Of a stretch of 64,000 nucleotides of DNA, positions 10,459-21,049 are shown piece after piece. Origin of the DNA: Cytauxzoon felis (lineage: Eukaryota > Apicomplexa > Aconoidasida > Piroplasmida > Theileriidae); NCBI GenBank assembly GCA_020283715.1, contig JAIQCW010000334.1:1-64000 (forward strand). Reading direction: 5' to 3'. The notes beneath the pieces are model-generated. The model saw nothing but the letters and a program-made list of their open reading frames with translations. It did not search any database and had not been told where the DNA came from. The number at the start of each line of letters is the position of its first letter. The first letter of the stretch is position 1. The position numbers and the translations under genes were made by a program.

Positions 10459-11026
10459 TTCTTGATGTTTATTAAAATATCATCTATAATCATGTGTGTT
10501 TGTAATAATGTGTGAAGACACTCAAACACAATCCCCATCCACTCACTGAGAGAATATAGAAATCCGAGGTTGATACAGAAATTAGAAGTTGAAGTTGATA
10601 CAGAATTCAATACAGAAATCAGACCTCACCCTTCAACATTTCATTCTTCAAATCACTCATCCTAACTTCATTCGTCGGAGATACTTCCCTCACTTCGTTC
10701 GGTGAATTTTCCTCGTTCCTCGAAGAATTTTCCTCCCTCACTACGTTCGGATTTTCTTCAAATCATTCATCCTCACTTCATTCGTCGGAGATACTTCCCT
10801 CACTGCATTCAGAAGGTCCTTCATCCTCATTCCATTCGGATCGTCCTCCTACGTCGGAGATACCTCCCTCACTACGTTCGGAATTTCTTCAAATCGCCTC
10901 TTCCATGGTCCTTTAGAATCAGCCAACAACTTATTACATCAACCACCCTAGTTAATCCATTCAAATATATTCTCATATTAAATGATCTTGTTACAAATGC
11001 CCTCATAAATTCCACCAGTTGTTATA
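10459..11026. other. Divergent intergenic region with degenerate tandem repeats
   Basis: Shared upstream region of the minus-strand myosin and the plus-strand gene at 11027. No gene seen. About 10545-10620 repeats TTGATACAGAA two to three times. About 10650-10880 repeats a unit of the form TCATTCGTCGGAGATACTTC followed by CCTCACT(A/T)CGTTCGG four or five times with decay. This family is different in sequence from the palindromic mosaic repeats. Confidence 0.65.
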
Positions 11027-12091
11027 ATGATTAATGATACCATCCATCAACCTCGATTCTACGTTGGAACACGTGACAAAGTGTTTAGTGTGGAACATCG
11101 ACGTCGTAGCTCCACGAATATAACAGCAATTAAACGCCAAGAGTTCATTGAATACAACAATCTTAATTATAGGACCAGTGATGAGAATAGAATTGACCCA
11201 AATATCAAACGTATGGAATCATTGAGTCTAGGCTCTTCAACATCTCTAATGCACATCAAATACCTAAATGACCAGAGAGATGTACAAGGTATTGAATGCT
11301 GATTGTGAAATAAACTTCTCATAGGATTCCAGAGGAATAATGAGTGTCAGGGGAGACATCGAGAGGAAAATTACCACGGAAGAGGAGAATTTGTTAGAGA
11401 TGTTACAATGGATCGATCATTATCTAACAACGTTCATCCACATGGCTTGACACAAAATATGTGCGATATAGTCCCGAATATAATGAAATACGACTATATG
11501 AATGGTCATTGTTATAATCCCATCCAACCCTCAAACAGGTCATTTGATTACATTGGTGAAAATTTAAAGCTACAAAATGACATTTATATGAATATGATGA
11601 GGTCAAATATAGATAGAGTATTGGTGAATAAACCCAGAGACCTTTCAAATGCAATTCCGGTGACCAATTATATAAAGCCCAATCCTATTAGTGATACCCG
11701 CAATCCCATCAACGATACCCGGCTCGTGAAAAAGGAAGTTATCAAGGCTGATTTAAAGGCTATAGATGATGTTACAAAGGATGAAAGTAGATTACAGGTC
11801 ACCAAGCTCAAGAAGCACAGGGTACAAATTACCCTTGGCAAGCCTACACATTTCTACACCGCAAAGTATAGTGACCCTGTAGAAAAGGAACTAGAAAAGT
11901 GGCATAATTCACATAATTCTACATTAAAATGGGAGCGCGTAAAGCGAGGAGTATATTCCATCAGTGGAACTGTTGTAAGGCTGACAAGAGTCAATGGTGA
12001 TTTGTACGTTGAAGATCATGGATTCAAGAGGAAACCCAACAAATTACACATTTTGAAATTTGTAGAGGAGATGGAAGCTAGAGGAAGGTGA
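11027..12091 (+). CDS. Unrecognised basic protein, conserved-looking C-terminus
   Basis: Two exons, 11027-11288 and 11325-12091 (36-bp intron, phase 1), giving 342 residues. The first two thirds are hydrophilic, N/S/R-rich and probably disordered. The last 100 residues look folded and basic (KKHRVQITLGKPTHFYT, ...VKRGVYSISGTVVRLTRVNGD), suggesting a small beta-rich domain. No signal peptide or membrane segment. The GC content of the coding region is higher than that of the neighbouring pseudokinase. I do not recognise a family. The start is the first ATG after in-frame stops. Confidence 0.7.
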
Positions 12092-13330
12092 TGGAGTGAT
12101 GCATGGTATACCGAGGACCTTGAGAATAGGAGTACATTCAATTTAGACGAATGCCTTCATCAATAGTCTATAGAATAATTGTATAGAAAACATGGCTTCA
12201 AGGCATGGATCCGGTAGATGATGGTATATTCGGGAATATTTCCAGCCTGGATATGTGAGGTAACGCGTATAACGTACGGATAGGCTTTAGACGCCTCATC
12301 AATTCTCAACTTTTCGTCGTTACATTTAATGGGGAATGATAATTAATTTTAAATGTTATTATTGAGCGTTTTATAATTATATATCATGTACATGTATAAG
12401 TTATTTGGATCTGGTGATTGTAAGGGGTAGCTTGAGGGGTTGAGGTATAGGTATAACCACAATGTAATTATGTTACAATGGTTATATCAATAACATTCAG
12501 TATATAAATTATAAATTATCAACGTAATTATATCATGCAACATCAATAGATGGTATCGGTCATCGTTATATATAGCTGACGATGTATGCCCTACATGAGG
12601 AATCTTGTATGAATTACTAAAAATACGATAGAGATGTTATACATGTTTACATGAAATATATGTTAACTGTATTACATTTATATATGTTGATGGAATCTAG
12701 TAATTGGTAATTATATCTAATCAGTTATGATGTTTTCTTGTTAATTTATTGTATATTAGTGTTTAATTGATTGTATATTAATTGTTGATTAGATTTGATT
12801 CTGTCAATTTTTTTTAATTTTCAGATTGATATCCGTAATATCGGTCATTCAATCTGTTTTTTTCCTTGTATTTTTTTCCTACAATACCCATCAAGTCATA
12901 CTACCATACCCTATTGGAGTTAATTGAACTGAAGTGGAGCAAAGTGAAGCGGAAGTTACTTTATACTCTATATTCGGACTGTATTGAACTGGACTGGAGT
13001 GGAGTGGAGTGGAGTGAAGTGAAGTAAAGTAAAGTGAAGTAAGGGTTACTTTGTACTAGTAATCGTCAAGTGAAGTAAGGGTTACTTGTATTACTAATCG
13101 TCAAGTAAAGTAAGGGTTATTGTATTACTAATCTTCAAGTGAAGTAAGGGTTACTTTGTACTAGTAATTGTCAAGTGGAGTAAAGGTTACTTTGTACTAG
13201 TAATTGTCAAGTGGAGTAAAGGTTACTTTGTGTCAGTCTTCGACTTCGACTTCAATCTTCATTGAAAAGGGATATATTAAAAAAAAATTCCGACTTCGCG
13301 TTGCTATAGTGGCAATTTGTGGGTTTTAAA
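12092..13330. other. Intergenic region with 36-40 bp minisatellite
   Basis: No coding region is convincing. 12200-12330 is somewhat richer in GC and could hold a small RNA, but I found no signature that proves one. About 12950-13030 is a run of GGAGT/GAAGT pentamers, followed at about 13030-13230 by five to six tandem units of roughly AAGTAAGGGTTACTTTGTAC plus TAGTAATCGTC. Each unit contains the inverted repeat AAGTAA-GGG-TTACTT. The array ends about 100 bp before the pseudokinase start. Confidence 0.65.
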
Positions 13331-15396
13331 ATGACATGTGAAGAGGAATGTTATACTAATTCATCACAAATGATGGATCATGTTGGTATGGATACTCGTA
13401 AGGTATGTGATATAGTACCATTGCATCAGATGGGTCAGCCTAGAGATTCTATAATATCGAGTTTAAAAGATGATATAATATTGAGTACATTATCATCTAA
13501 TGATAGTAATTTATCTATTGATGTAGAATGTAGATCTAATATATATGATGGTGATAATCATTTACCATTTAATGCACGTCGTAATGGATCAAATAATTTA
13601 CGTAGGCGTGGATCATGGCCATGTTTAACTAATATGTATAATAATAATAATAATACATTGAAAAAAGATCTTAAAATAGATTTAGATTTACCCTATAAAA
13701 GGGTTGGATATATAAATGAATATGGTTCTGCATGTAATGCATTAGTATTTAAAATAAATAAAAAGAAAGATGATATAATTATAAATAAAGAATCACAATC
13801 TGATGATATAAAATCTAATGAAACACGTAAACAATATGCCCATTTTCGTCCATTAAATAATATAAAATCACCCAATATTTATGGTAATAATAATAATAAT
13901 AATTGTAATAATGGGGATGAAGATACTATTTTTGATTTTATACCATCAGCTATTGTTAGAAAAGGTTATCATAGAAATGATGTAGTAGCTATTAATTATG
14001 GTCTTATTAGGATACGTAATTGTAATACATGTCAAGAATATGATTGTATTGATAAAGATAATGGTCTTAAATTTGTAGTTAAACTTATTACTAAACCATC
14101 ACCATGTATTGAAATTTATGAATCATTATGTGAAATTAATCATAATAGTTTTGTTAAAGTATCACAAGTACTTGAAGATTCTATACTCTTTTATATATTA
14201 TTAGATAGCTGTAATACTATACCATTACGAGATTATTATATCGCTAATCATTTCAAATTATTACAACCCGATATTATAAAAAATATTATACTTACTATAC
14301 TCAAAGGTATCGCCTTTATACACTCGAAAAAATTCATACTCGGTACTTTCAATATCGACTCTGTTGCAATATCTGCACTCCAACAACCCATCGCCCTCAT
14401 CAATAATGTCGATCATGTCAAATATGCCAATAATCAAGGATTCGCACAATTCAATCAACCAATCACATCCATCTATATGGTAAGATACCACTATACTAAT
14501 TCTAATCCACTCGACATCCAATCACTATCATCTACTGTTCCACTCGCCGTGGCGGCTCCTCTATTTACTTCCCCCTCAAACTCCCGTAGATCGTTCTCGG
14601 GTTCCGCTCGAGGTTATAATCCTTATTTCGGTGAGATATGTAAAAGTGACGATTTTCGTGTTTGTTAAGATATCTCAATGAGTATAAATTGGATTAAAGT
14701 GAGCTTCAGTAATTCCAATACAATCATCAAAGTCCTCTTCAATGAAGTATTAACATTAGAATCTCATCCATTATTCATTCCACAATTTTCATTAGTTTCC
14801 CCAGAAATTCAGAATTTCCTTCAAATTTCAGAGGTAAAAAGAAGTCAATGATTGGACCTCAAGTGGAACCCGCAGCTGATCTCAGGGAAGCGGAGGGGGA
14901 AGTAAATAAAGAAGCTGTCTGCAAGACGAAGGAAAGGTGAATGGAATGGAAGGTGGAGATTGGATGTCGAGTGGAAGAGAAGTTGATTGGCCAGTGGAGC
15001 AGTTAGTGACTGGACCTCAGCTGGAATGGCAGGATGAACATCATGGAGCCTTCACTAGTTTTTTTTCGACTTCATTTCATTTATATATTCAATTTATAGG
15101 CCCCGGAGTTGGAGTATGGTAAAATGACATACGCGAGTGATTTATGGTCATGTGGTGTATTACTCTATTATTTAATAGAGGGTCATTTACCGTATGAAGC
15201 GTTTAATGTGGTCAATTATAATGCAAGAAGTGTTGATGCATTGGAATTTTATTCTGATTTATGGAGTGATTGTCATGAGATGATGGATTTATGTATAAAA
15301 TTACTTAAATGCGATTATCGTAAGAGGATTAGTACAGCAATGGAGGCAATGATACATCCATGGTTTACTAATACCTCTAGATTTGATGGGCGTTGA
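13331..15396 (+). CDS. Predicted pseudokinase (degenerate protein kinase)
   Basis: Exons 13331-14479 and 15100-15396, phase 0, 481 residues. The join rebuilds SIYM|APELEYG...SDLWSCGV, the canonical APE and DxWSxG motifs of subdomains VIII-IX with exactly the usual spacing. The N-terminal 230 residues are N/S/D-rich. The catalytic loop reads HSKKFILGTFNIDSVAI, so HRD and its Asp are lost, and the DFG position reads INN; the protein is unlikely to transfer phosphate by the usual mechanism. The C-lobe end (YRKRISTAMEAMIHPWF) is kinase-like. The separating intron is 620 bp and holds repeat modules. Confidence 0.8.
14480..15099 (+). repeat. Pseudokinase intron carrying two mosaic repeat pieces and a captured-looking open segment
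   Basis: Donor GTAAGA, acceptor TTTATAG. 14530-14625 holds repeat modules antisense to the gene (TCCACTCGCCGTGG, CTCCCGTAGATCG, CTCGAGGT). 14855-15045 holds modules in the sense direction (ACCTCAAGTGGAACCCGC, GCTGATCTCAGGG, CTGTCTGCAAGACGA, ACCTCAGCTGGA). Between them, 14669-14851 is open for 60 codons and ends in a donor-like GAG|GTAAAA. Confidence 0.75.
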
Positions 15397-15512
15397 CATC
15401 ATTTTTGTTATTTAATGTGTTTAATTTTTGTATATATTATTTATTTTTTTTAATCTACACTACTCTATTGGTATATGGCACCATAGCTGTCAAGTCAGTA
15501 TATATTGTTATA

Positions 15513-16706
15513 ATGGTAGCCCACATGGATTATAAGTTGGATGCTAGGGGTTATGTGAATGAAAATGATCGTGATTTATTTTTCAAGAGACAATTTAAAA
15601 TACCAGAGAATTGCGTGTGTTTTGATTGTGATGCTAGAAATCCTACATGGATATCATTATCATTTTCCATATATCTATGTTTAAATTGTTCTGGTAAGCA
15701 TCGTCAATTAGGATCCCATATATCATTTGTAAGGTCTATTGATATGGATATGTTTACCCCTCAACAATTGATGCGTTTACAATTGGGTGGTAATCACAAG
15801 GCACTATCATATTTTATAGAGGTTGGAATTTCCAGAAAACCATATGATTATGTAAATCATAGAGCTCAAGCTTATACAAAAGTATTGGATAAATTAGTTA
15901 AGGATGGTAATTGTATTGATTTATTATCTGATGATACATCTACTGTAGACCATTGTAGTCATTCGGAATCCTCAAAAATTAATGTAAATTTAGATGAATT
16001 ATTTGATGCTACACCTGTAAATAATTCAAATTCATCAAATAATATACAAGAACTAGATTTAAATATTAAAAATTCATTCACATCCATGTCTAGACCTAAC
16101 CCCTTCAACCGCCCTAAGGAGTCGGTTAATAGACCAAATTTTAAAACTGGATTTTCATCCAAAGCATGTGTAAATTTAGATGAATTCGAAAGGACATTAA
16201 ATGAAGTTAAAGCCTCTATGGAACGGAGAGATGAAGTTAAGACTTCTGTTTCTAGCACTCCACCTGAAAAAGATGTTCAAGTAACAAGAGTAGATCTTGT
16301 ACAATCTTCAATTGGATCTCCTAATATCGGTATGTTAAATAGTCGTATACGCCTTCATTAATTTCTAGACACTGTATCTCCACCAGAATTGAAAAGCCCT
16401 CAACGTCAATATAAAGCACCAGATTTCGATAGCTTCAAGGGCAAAAGTGGTATATCATCAGATGATTTCTTCAAGACCGAGACAAAACACATATCGTACA
16501 ATTCACTTAATCCCAACAAGACTAGTTTATCATCAGATGAATATTTTGGCCGTCCTGTAAAGCAAAATCAGAATCTTCATTGGAATAACATTGAAGATCA
16601 GGCTCTTCATAATATAAACGAGCTTAAGGATGGCATTCTAAATGTGATTAGTAAAGGTAACAACATTGTAGAAAAGGCAAAGAGTTGGTTAAATACTTAT
16701 CACTAA
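15513..16706 (+). CDS. ArfGAP with Glo3/ARFGAP2-like tail
   Basis: Exons 15513-16329 and 16369-16706 (39-bp intron, phase 1), 384 residues. It activates GTP hydrolysis on Arf-type GTPases in vesicle coat turnover at the Golgi. The N-terminal zinc finger is C-x2-C-x16-C-x2-C (CFDCDAR...YLCLNCSG) followed by the GAP signature HRQLGSHISFVRS with the arginine finger. The C-terminal repeats SSDDFF and SSDEYFGRP resemble the Glo3 motif of ARFGAP2/3. I start at the ATG at 15513; a second in-frame ATG is at 15525. An upstream hydrophobic in-frame stretch is judged non-coding because known ArfGAPs start near the finger. Confidence 0.9.
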
Positions 16707-16802
16707 CTATATGAATTTACAATTTAAAATGCTCCATGTGTATAGTTGTAGTGTCTAATGTGTCTTGGGATTTATACGTTGGATTATTTTCCACTTGTAG
16801 AG

Positions 16803-17734
16803 TTACAACTGCCCACATTCTGATATATGGAGGTTGAGTTTGGGTACAAATGATTCATTGACTGTTACCGATTGCATTTTTTGTAATACCAATTGTGATT
16901 CTTCATCAACCAGTGTCCCAAATGCAACATTCTTTCCATCTAACCATTCACAAGGCTTAGTTATAATCATAAATTGACATCCATTTGTATCAGGCCCAGT
17001 ATTTGCCATTGTTACTATACCAGCAGAAGAATGTTTTACAGTAAAATTCTCATCATTGAAACTTGAACCATATATACTCAAACAACCACTACCATTACCC
17101 TTGACAAAATCACCACCCTATAAATATCAATGAAATCAAGAGATATAACTATAGAGATTCAATAAGATGGATGATATCACTCGAGGCCCTGCCGTCAGCT
17201 CTTTTATTTACATCCCCCTTAGCTTCCCTGAGATCAGCTACGGGTAGTCCACCTGAGGTTACATCACTACCTTCCGCCACGATCTCTGGGAGTGGCTATA
17301 CTCTTTAGAGATAGGTAAATAGAAGAAACCTCCACGGCGAGTGGAAGGAGAGTTGGATTGGACCTCAGGTGGAGAGCTCTCTGCAAGACCAGCGTTGAGT
17401 ACATGAATTGATAAGATTTTCACATACTTGTACCATATAATCGTGAATAACTTTAAAAAATGAGGTGTTTTTGTAGCCTTTTGGTACGGTATTCTGTTTA
17501 AATTCTCCGGTACAAAACTGCCTAAAGTTTTCACAGGTCATTGGGACTTTGTCGGCGAACAATTCGATTTTTAGCCGTCCTAAATTAATTATAATAAGTT
17601 TGATATTAAGATTTACCTAAAAGAGTAGAACCAAGTGTGATATCCATAAATACGACAGGATTCTCTGGATTTGTGAGTAGATGTGATAGATATGGCGGAC
17701 CGCCTATAGAAACTTCCGATTTAGAGCTAGACAT
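16803..17734 (-). CDS. PPIH: Cyclophilin, PPIH (spliceosomal) type
   Basis: Exons 17734-17617, 17579-17428, 17117-16803, 194 residues. Peptidyl-prolyl isomerase. N-terminal [20 protein letters not shown], then [38 protein letters not shown] and NGCQFMI follow the U4/U6 snRNP cyclophilin PPIH closely and the length fits. The catalytic arginine of the usual FHR(V/I) motif is Lys here (FFKVIHDYM), which may reduce activity. The second intron (17118-17427, 310 bp) carries a mosaic repeat and interrupts the gene exactly between YMVQ and GGDFV; the first is an ordinary 37 bp. Confidence 0.9.
17118..17427 (-). repeat. Cyclophilin intron containing mosaic repeat
   Basis: 310-bp intron with normal ends (GTATGT and TTTATAG). 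Repeat modules occupy about 17172-17400: CTGCCGTCAGCTCTT, CCCTGAGATCAGCTACGGG, CCACCTGAGGTTACA, GCCACGATCTCTGGGAGTGGC, the CTCTTTAGAG palindrome, CTCCACGGCGAGTGGA hairpin and GACCTCAGGTGGA. The module order equals that of the exonic copies. Confidence 0.85.
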
Positions 17735-17879
17735 TTATAAATTGGTATATAATTACATATTAAAAACATATTATTACTCCATTTTAATATTACTTAATTC
17801 TATATGAAATGGGTACATCAAGAGGTTGTTCATCCAATTGGTCCACCTGTTAAAGGATGTCGTATAGCGAGTTTACAAC

Positions 17880-19513
17880 TTACACATCGGACTTGAATGA
17901 TTCTACAAGCATTGGATAAATCGATTCATTCTTGAATTTATTGACCTTGTCTTTAATCTCCTTGTATGAAATTTCAGGAGTTTGAGGTGGATTGCATCTG
18001 GTCTTGTTGTAACCATCGAAATATGGCTGAAGGAAGTTTATGTAATATAATGGAGTACTACTTGAGAAGAAGCATTGTCCATCGTCAATATACCTGAAAC
18101 CGATCTCTGGGAGGTGGAAGGGGAACTAAATGGAAGAGGCCTCCACGGCGAGTGGGAACGAGAGTAGATGATAGTGATTGGACCTTGGTGGAGGATAGTA
18201 GTGATTCGACCTCTAGTGGAGTGGACAGAATTATGGAATTGAATAATAGAATGGTTTAAAGAGAGATATATAATTCAACTTACATGATGTAATATTAGTC
18301 CATCAGCAGGTGCGATATTTGTATTGATGAAATGGTTTTTGCCTAGCGTGAATTTGATGGATGACGATGGTGCGGTGTTGAGATAGACTTCGACGGCTAG
18401 AGAAATCATTTTTCTAATCTGATTGTATAGAAAAGATTGACCTGTGATTGTAACATTAATTGCTTTTTCATCATTAATTACAACACTTTTAACTTTTATC
18501 TTATGGATGAATCGTATAGTTGACCCTTGTGCCTTTTGTTTTGATGTAAAGTTAAAAAAGTCGTGGGTCCCATGAAAGTGACTTAGAATAAATCTAAATC
18601 GTTCCAAATCTAATTCTGTATTAACATATTCTCCATGATTTGTATCTACTGCTTTATAATCCTCTGGTCTAGAGCATTTTATAACCTCTTTGGATGTTGA
18701 ATTTTCATCGATGAAAGCGGTGACTTTGTTAAATGATACCTCATCAGCTGGAATATAACGGCGATTTAAGATCCATTCTGGCAATAAATATTCATATTTT
18801 CGCTTTGAACACATTGATCTGAAATATTTAAATGAATAAAATGTGTAAGAGGTTGAGTCCTAATTCTAATCTCTCATCACTAAACATACCTCGCGTCAAA
18901 TCCTTTGGTTACTCGTACTATACTGAAACATTTAATATCATCAGGTAGTATCTTATTAAGTTTCTCTACATATTCATCAATATCTCCATCTAATTTAAAT
19001 CTCCCTCCAATATAAGTACAGCCAGCATGAACACCTTTATCAGTCCTAGATGCCTTTGACATTTGAAGTTTATTTGGCATATCCCTGAAAATCTCATGTA
19101 CAGCACCTACTTCTACTAGTGCTGATTCCATTGTGCCTTCCACCGTTAATACCTTTTCCATATTACACGTAGTATATTCAACTTGCTTTTGGTACCCGTG
19201 GAATCTAGTACCTACATATCTATAGAAAATATAAATGATTGAGTTATAAAATTTTAAGCATCTGTATAAATATCAGAAACTAAATCCATAAAATAGGTCA
19301 AACATACCCAAATGCGATTGCGTATTTAGTTTTCGGAACGTGGATCCTACTACTACCACTTCCACCGCTATTTTCAAGGGATTCATCTTCCAATTTTCTC
19401 TTTTTCTCCTTCCATTTGTATTTAAACTCAGATTTGCGATCACGTTTCATTTTATCGCTATCAGACTCTGACATCTTAATCACTGGTGGATTCCTATTAA
19501 GGTCTTTCGACAT
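17880..19513 (-). CDS. TruA/PUS1-family tRNA pseudouridine synthase
   Basis: Exons 19513-19308, 19219-18890, 18818-18284 and probably 18104-17880, 431 residues. The catalytic block SKASRTDKGVHAG contains the conserved Asp, preceded by the family entry motif YVGTRFHGYQKQ; YNQIRKMI and APADGLIL are further family landmarks. An N-terminal basic K/R/E-rich tail suggests a nuclear enzyme. The last join is less certain: a 179-bp intron holds repeat modules, and the best in-phase acceptor (CCCAGAG|ATCGG) lies in a module at the repeat edge. Without that exon the protein would end soon after GLILHH. I take MSKDLNRN as the start; an upstream in-frame ATG is possible. Confidence 0.8.
18105..18283 (-). 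repeat. Pseudouridine synthase intron with short mosaic repeat
   Basis: 179-bp intron against 71 and 88 bp for the others in the gene. 18100-18230 holds CCGATCTCTGGGAGGTGG, TGGAAGAGGCCTCCACGG, CGGCGAGTGG and decayed GACCTTGGTGGA and GACCTCTAGTGGA modules. The intron's 3' splice site falls inside the first of these. Confidence 0.65.
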
Positions 19514-19768
19514 TATGACGACGATAGGTATAAACTGCAAATAAATGTACATGGACTATGCATATTAATAAATATATATGTGATTAAAAATTAAATGTGA
19601 TTTTTAGTGATAGTTTATAATTTGTAGAAATGAGGAGGTTTTGTTACCATTGATGATCGCTGTATGAGACCACTAATTAGTGTCTAGAGATGATAGGTAG
19701 AATAATCTTGGAGCATTGGATACATAATGTGTAACTGTATTGCATGCGCACACTCGTAATATGCCTTG

Positions 19769-21049
19769 ATGTGCATTCAACTATCTAATGATATTAAATC
19801 TGAGTATAATATCTTGATGGACATTGAAAATACAATGTCATCCATCATCAAATGTATACCTCCTGAGCGTAGCAAGGATGGTACTAAGGGTCATCACTAT
19901 CCTGATAGTGAAGGAGAAACAGAGGTGTCTTATGAGGAATTTAAAGAGAACCATACAATATTGAAGGATGATAATATATTACCTTCGTATAATAATCAAT
20001 CTTCTCTACTAACCTTTCGTACTTCTTCATCTGATACAGACTATTCGACCAAGGTTACTTGCTATTCACCCAATGGTCACCTGATAGAATTTAAGGATAC
20101 GAGAATACCATCTATAGACTATGTTTATACAGAAGATGACAACTACAATGTATTACCTATAGAGGAATTAGGTAATATTAACAATTTAGTACTGAATCTG
20201 GAACGTTTTGGTTACTTTTATATAGGTGTAGCCTTCCCAGGCCTTCAATTTCAATCTCATATATCCTGTCATTATGTTAATAATATAACTACAGATGAAC
20301 TGTACATCGCAAAAGTATTCGATTTGTATGGTATTAATGGTATATATAAAATAAATTTATATAAACGAATAAAATTATTACAAAATTTAAGTGATGATTC
20401 CAAAGGTGGTGGAGATTCCAACAATGTATACGAGAGACCAAATATAACTATTCAGTTGGAATGGTTTGATTTCCCTAATCAGTTAATCTCTATTCTAGAT
20501 TATTGTGATGGTGGAGATTTGTTCAACCTCATTAATACATATAGAAAAGATGGTAAAGTCATACCAGAGGATATGATAGAATATATCTTTAGACAAATTT
20601 GCTTGGGCATATCATATCTACATAATCGTAAAATCGTCCATGGGGATATTAAATCTTCAAATATTTTCTTTAAAAATAATATCCCAATGATTGGAGATTT
20701 TGAAACAGCACATTATATAGATGAACCATCACTTGATCAATCTGGTACTGTTATGTATATGGCACCGGAATTAGTCTTGGATACAAGATGTAAAACTAAT
20801 TTTAAAACAGATATATGGTCATTAGGATGTCTACTATTTGAAATGCTAACATTGTCTCATCCATTTAATGACCCGTGTACAATAAATTATATGACGGAAA
20901 TATTTTCAAATTATACAGTGCATCGCAGAAGTATTTTGTCATCAATACCTAAAAATTATCACTCAAAGTGGTCATTTATACTGCAAGGGATGATTAATTT
21001 CAATCCAAACTTGAGACCATCGGCTGAAGAGATTTTAAACACCCTCTAA
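19769..21049 (+). CDS. NEK-like serine/threonine protein kinase, single exon
   Basis: 426 residues without introns. Residues about 1-150 are hydrophilic and unrecognised. The kinase domain follows: a possible ATP-binding Lys in YIAKVF, hinge LDYCDGGDLF, catalytic loop IVHGDIKSSN (HRD is HGD, Asp kept), metal motif DFE in place of DFG, activation segment ending SGTVMYMAPEL, DIWSLGCLLFEML and the final Arg in [11 protein letters not shown]-like is my best family guess from the hinge and C-lobe. The DFE change keeps the metal-binding Asp. The last 15 bases overlap the 3' end of the convergent GPN1 gene. Confidence 0.8.
   Translation: MCIQLSNDIKSEYNILMDIENTMSSIIKCIPPERSKDGTKGHHYPDSEGETEVSYEEFKENHTILKDDNILPSYNNQSSLLTFRTSSSDTDYSTKVTCYSPNGHLIEFKDTRIPSIDYVYTEDDNYNVLPIEELGNINNLVLNLERFGYFYIGVAFPGLQFQSHISCHYVNNITTDELYIAKVFDLYGINGIYKINLYKRIKLLQNLSDDSKGGGDSNNVYERPNITIQLEWFDFPNQLISILDYCDGGDLFNLINTYRKDGKVIPEDMIEYIFRQICLGISYLHNRKIVHGDIKSSNIFFKNNIPMIGDFETAHYIDEPSLDQSGTVMYMAPELVLDTRCKTNFKTDIWSLGCLLFEMLTLSHPFNDPCTINYMTEIFSNYTVHRRSILSSIPKNYHSKWSFILQGMINFNPNLRPSAEEILNTL

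Noticed and set aside
10702..11034. Plus-strand 110-codon frame
   Set aside because: Made of the degenerate tandem repeat and without conserved features; overlaps the start region of the better-supported gene at 11027.
12200..12330. Small RNA gene
   Set aside because: The region is somewhat richer in GC, but I found no tRNA cloverleaf, Sm site or known snRNA motif that I could defend.
13030..13235. CRISPR-like array
   Set aside because: Adjacent direct units without unique spacers in a eukaryotic nuclear context; it is a minisatellite.
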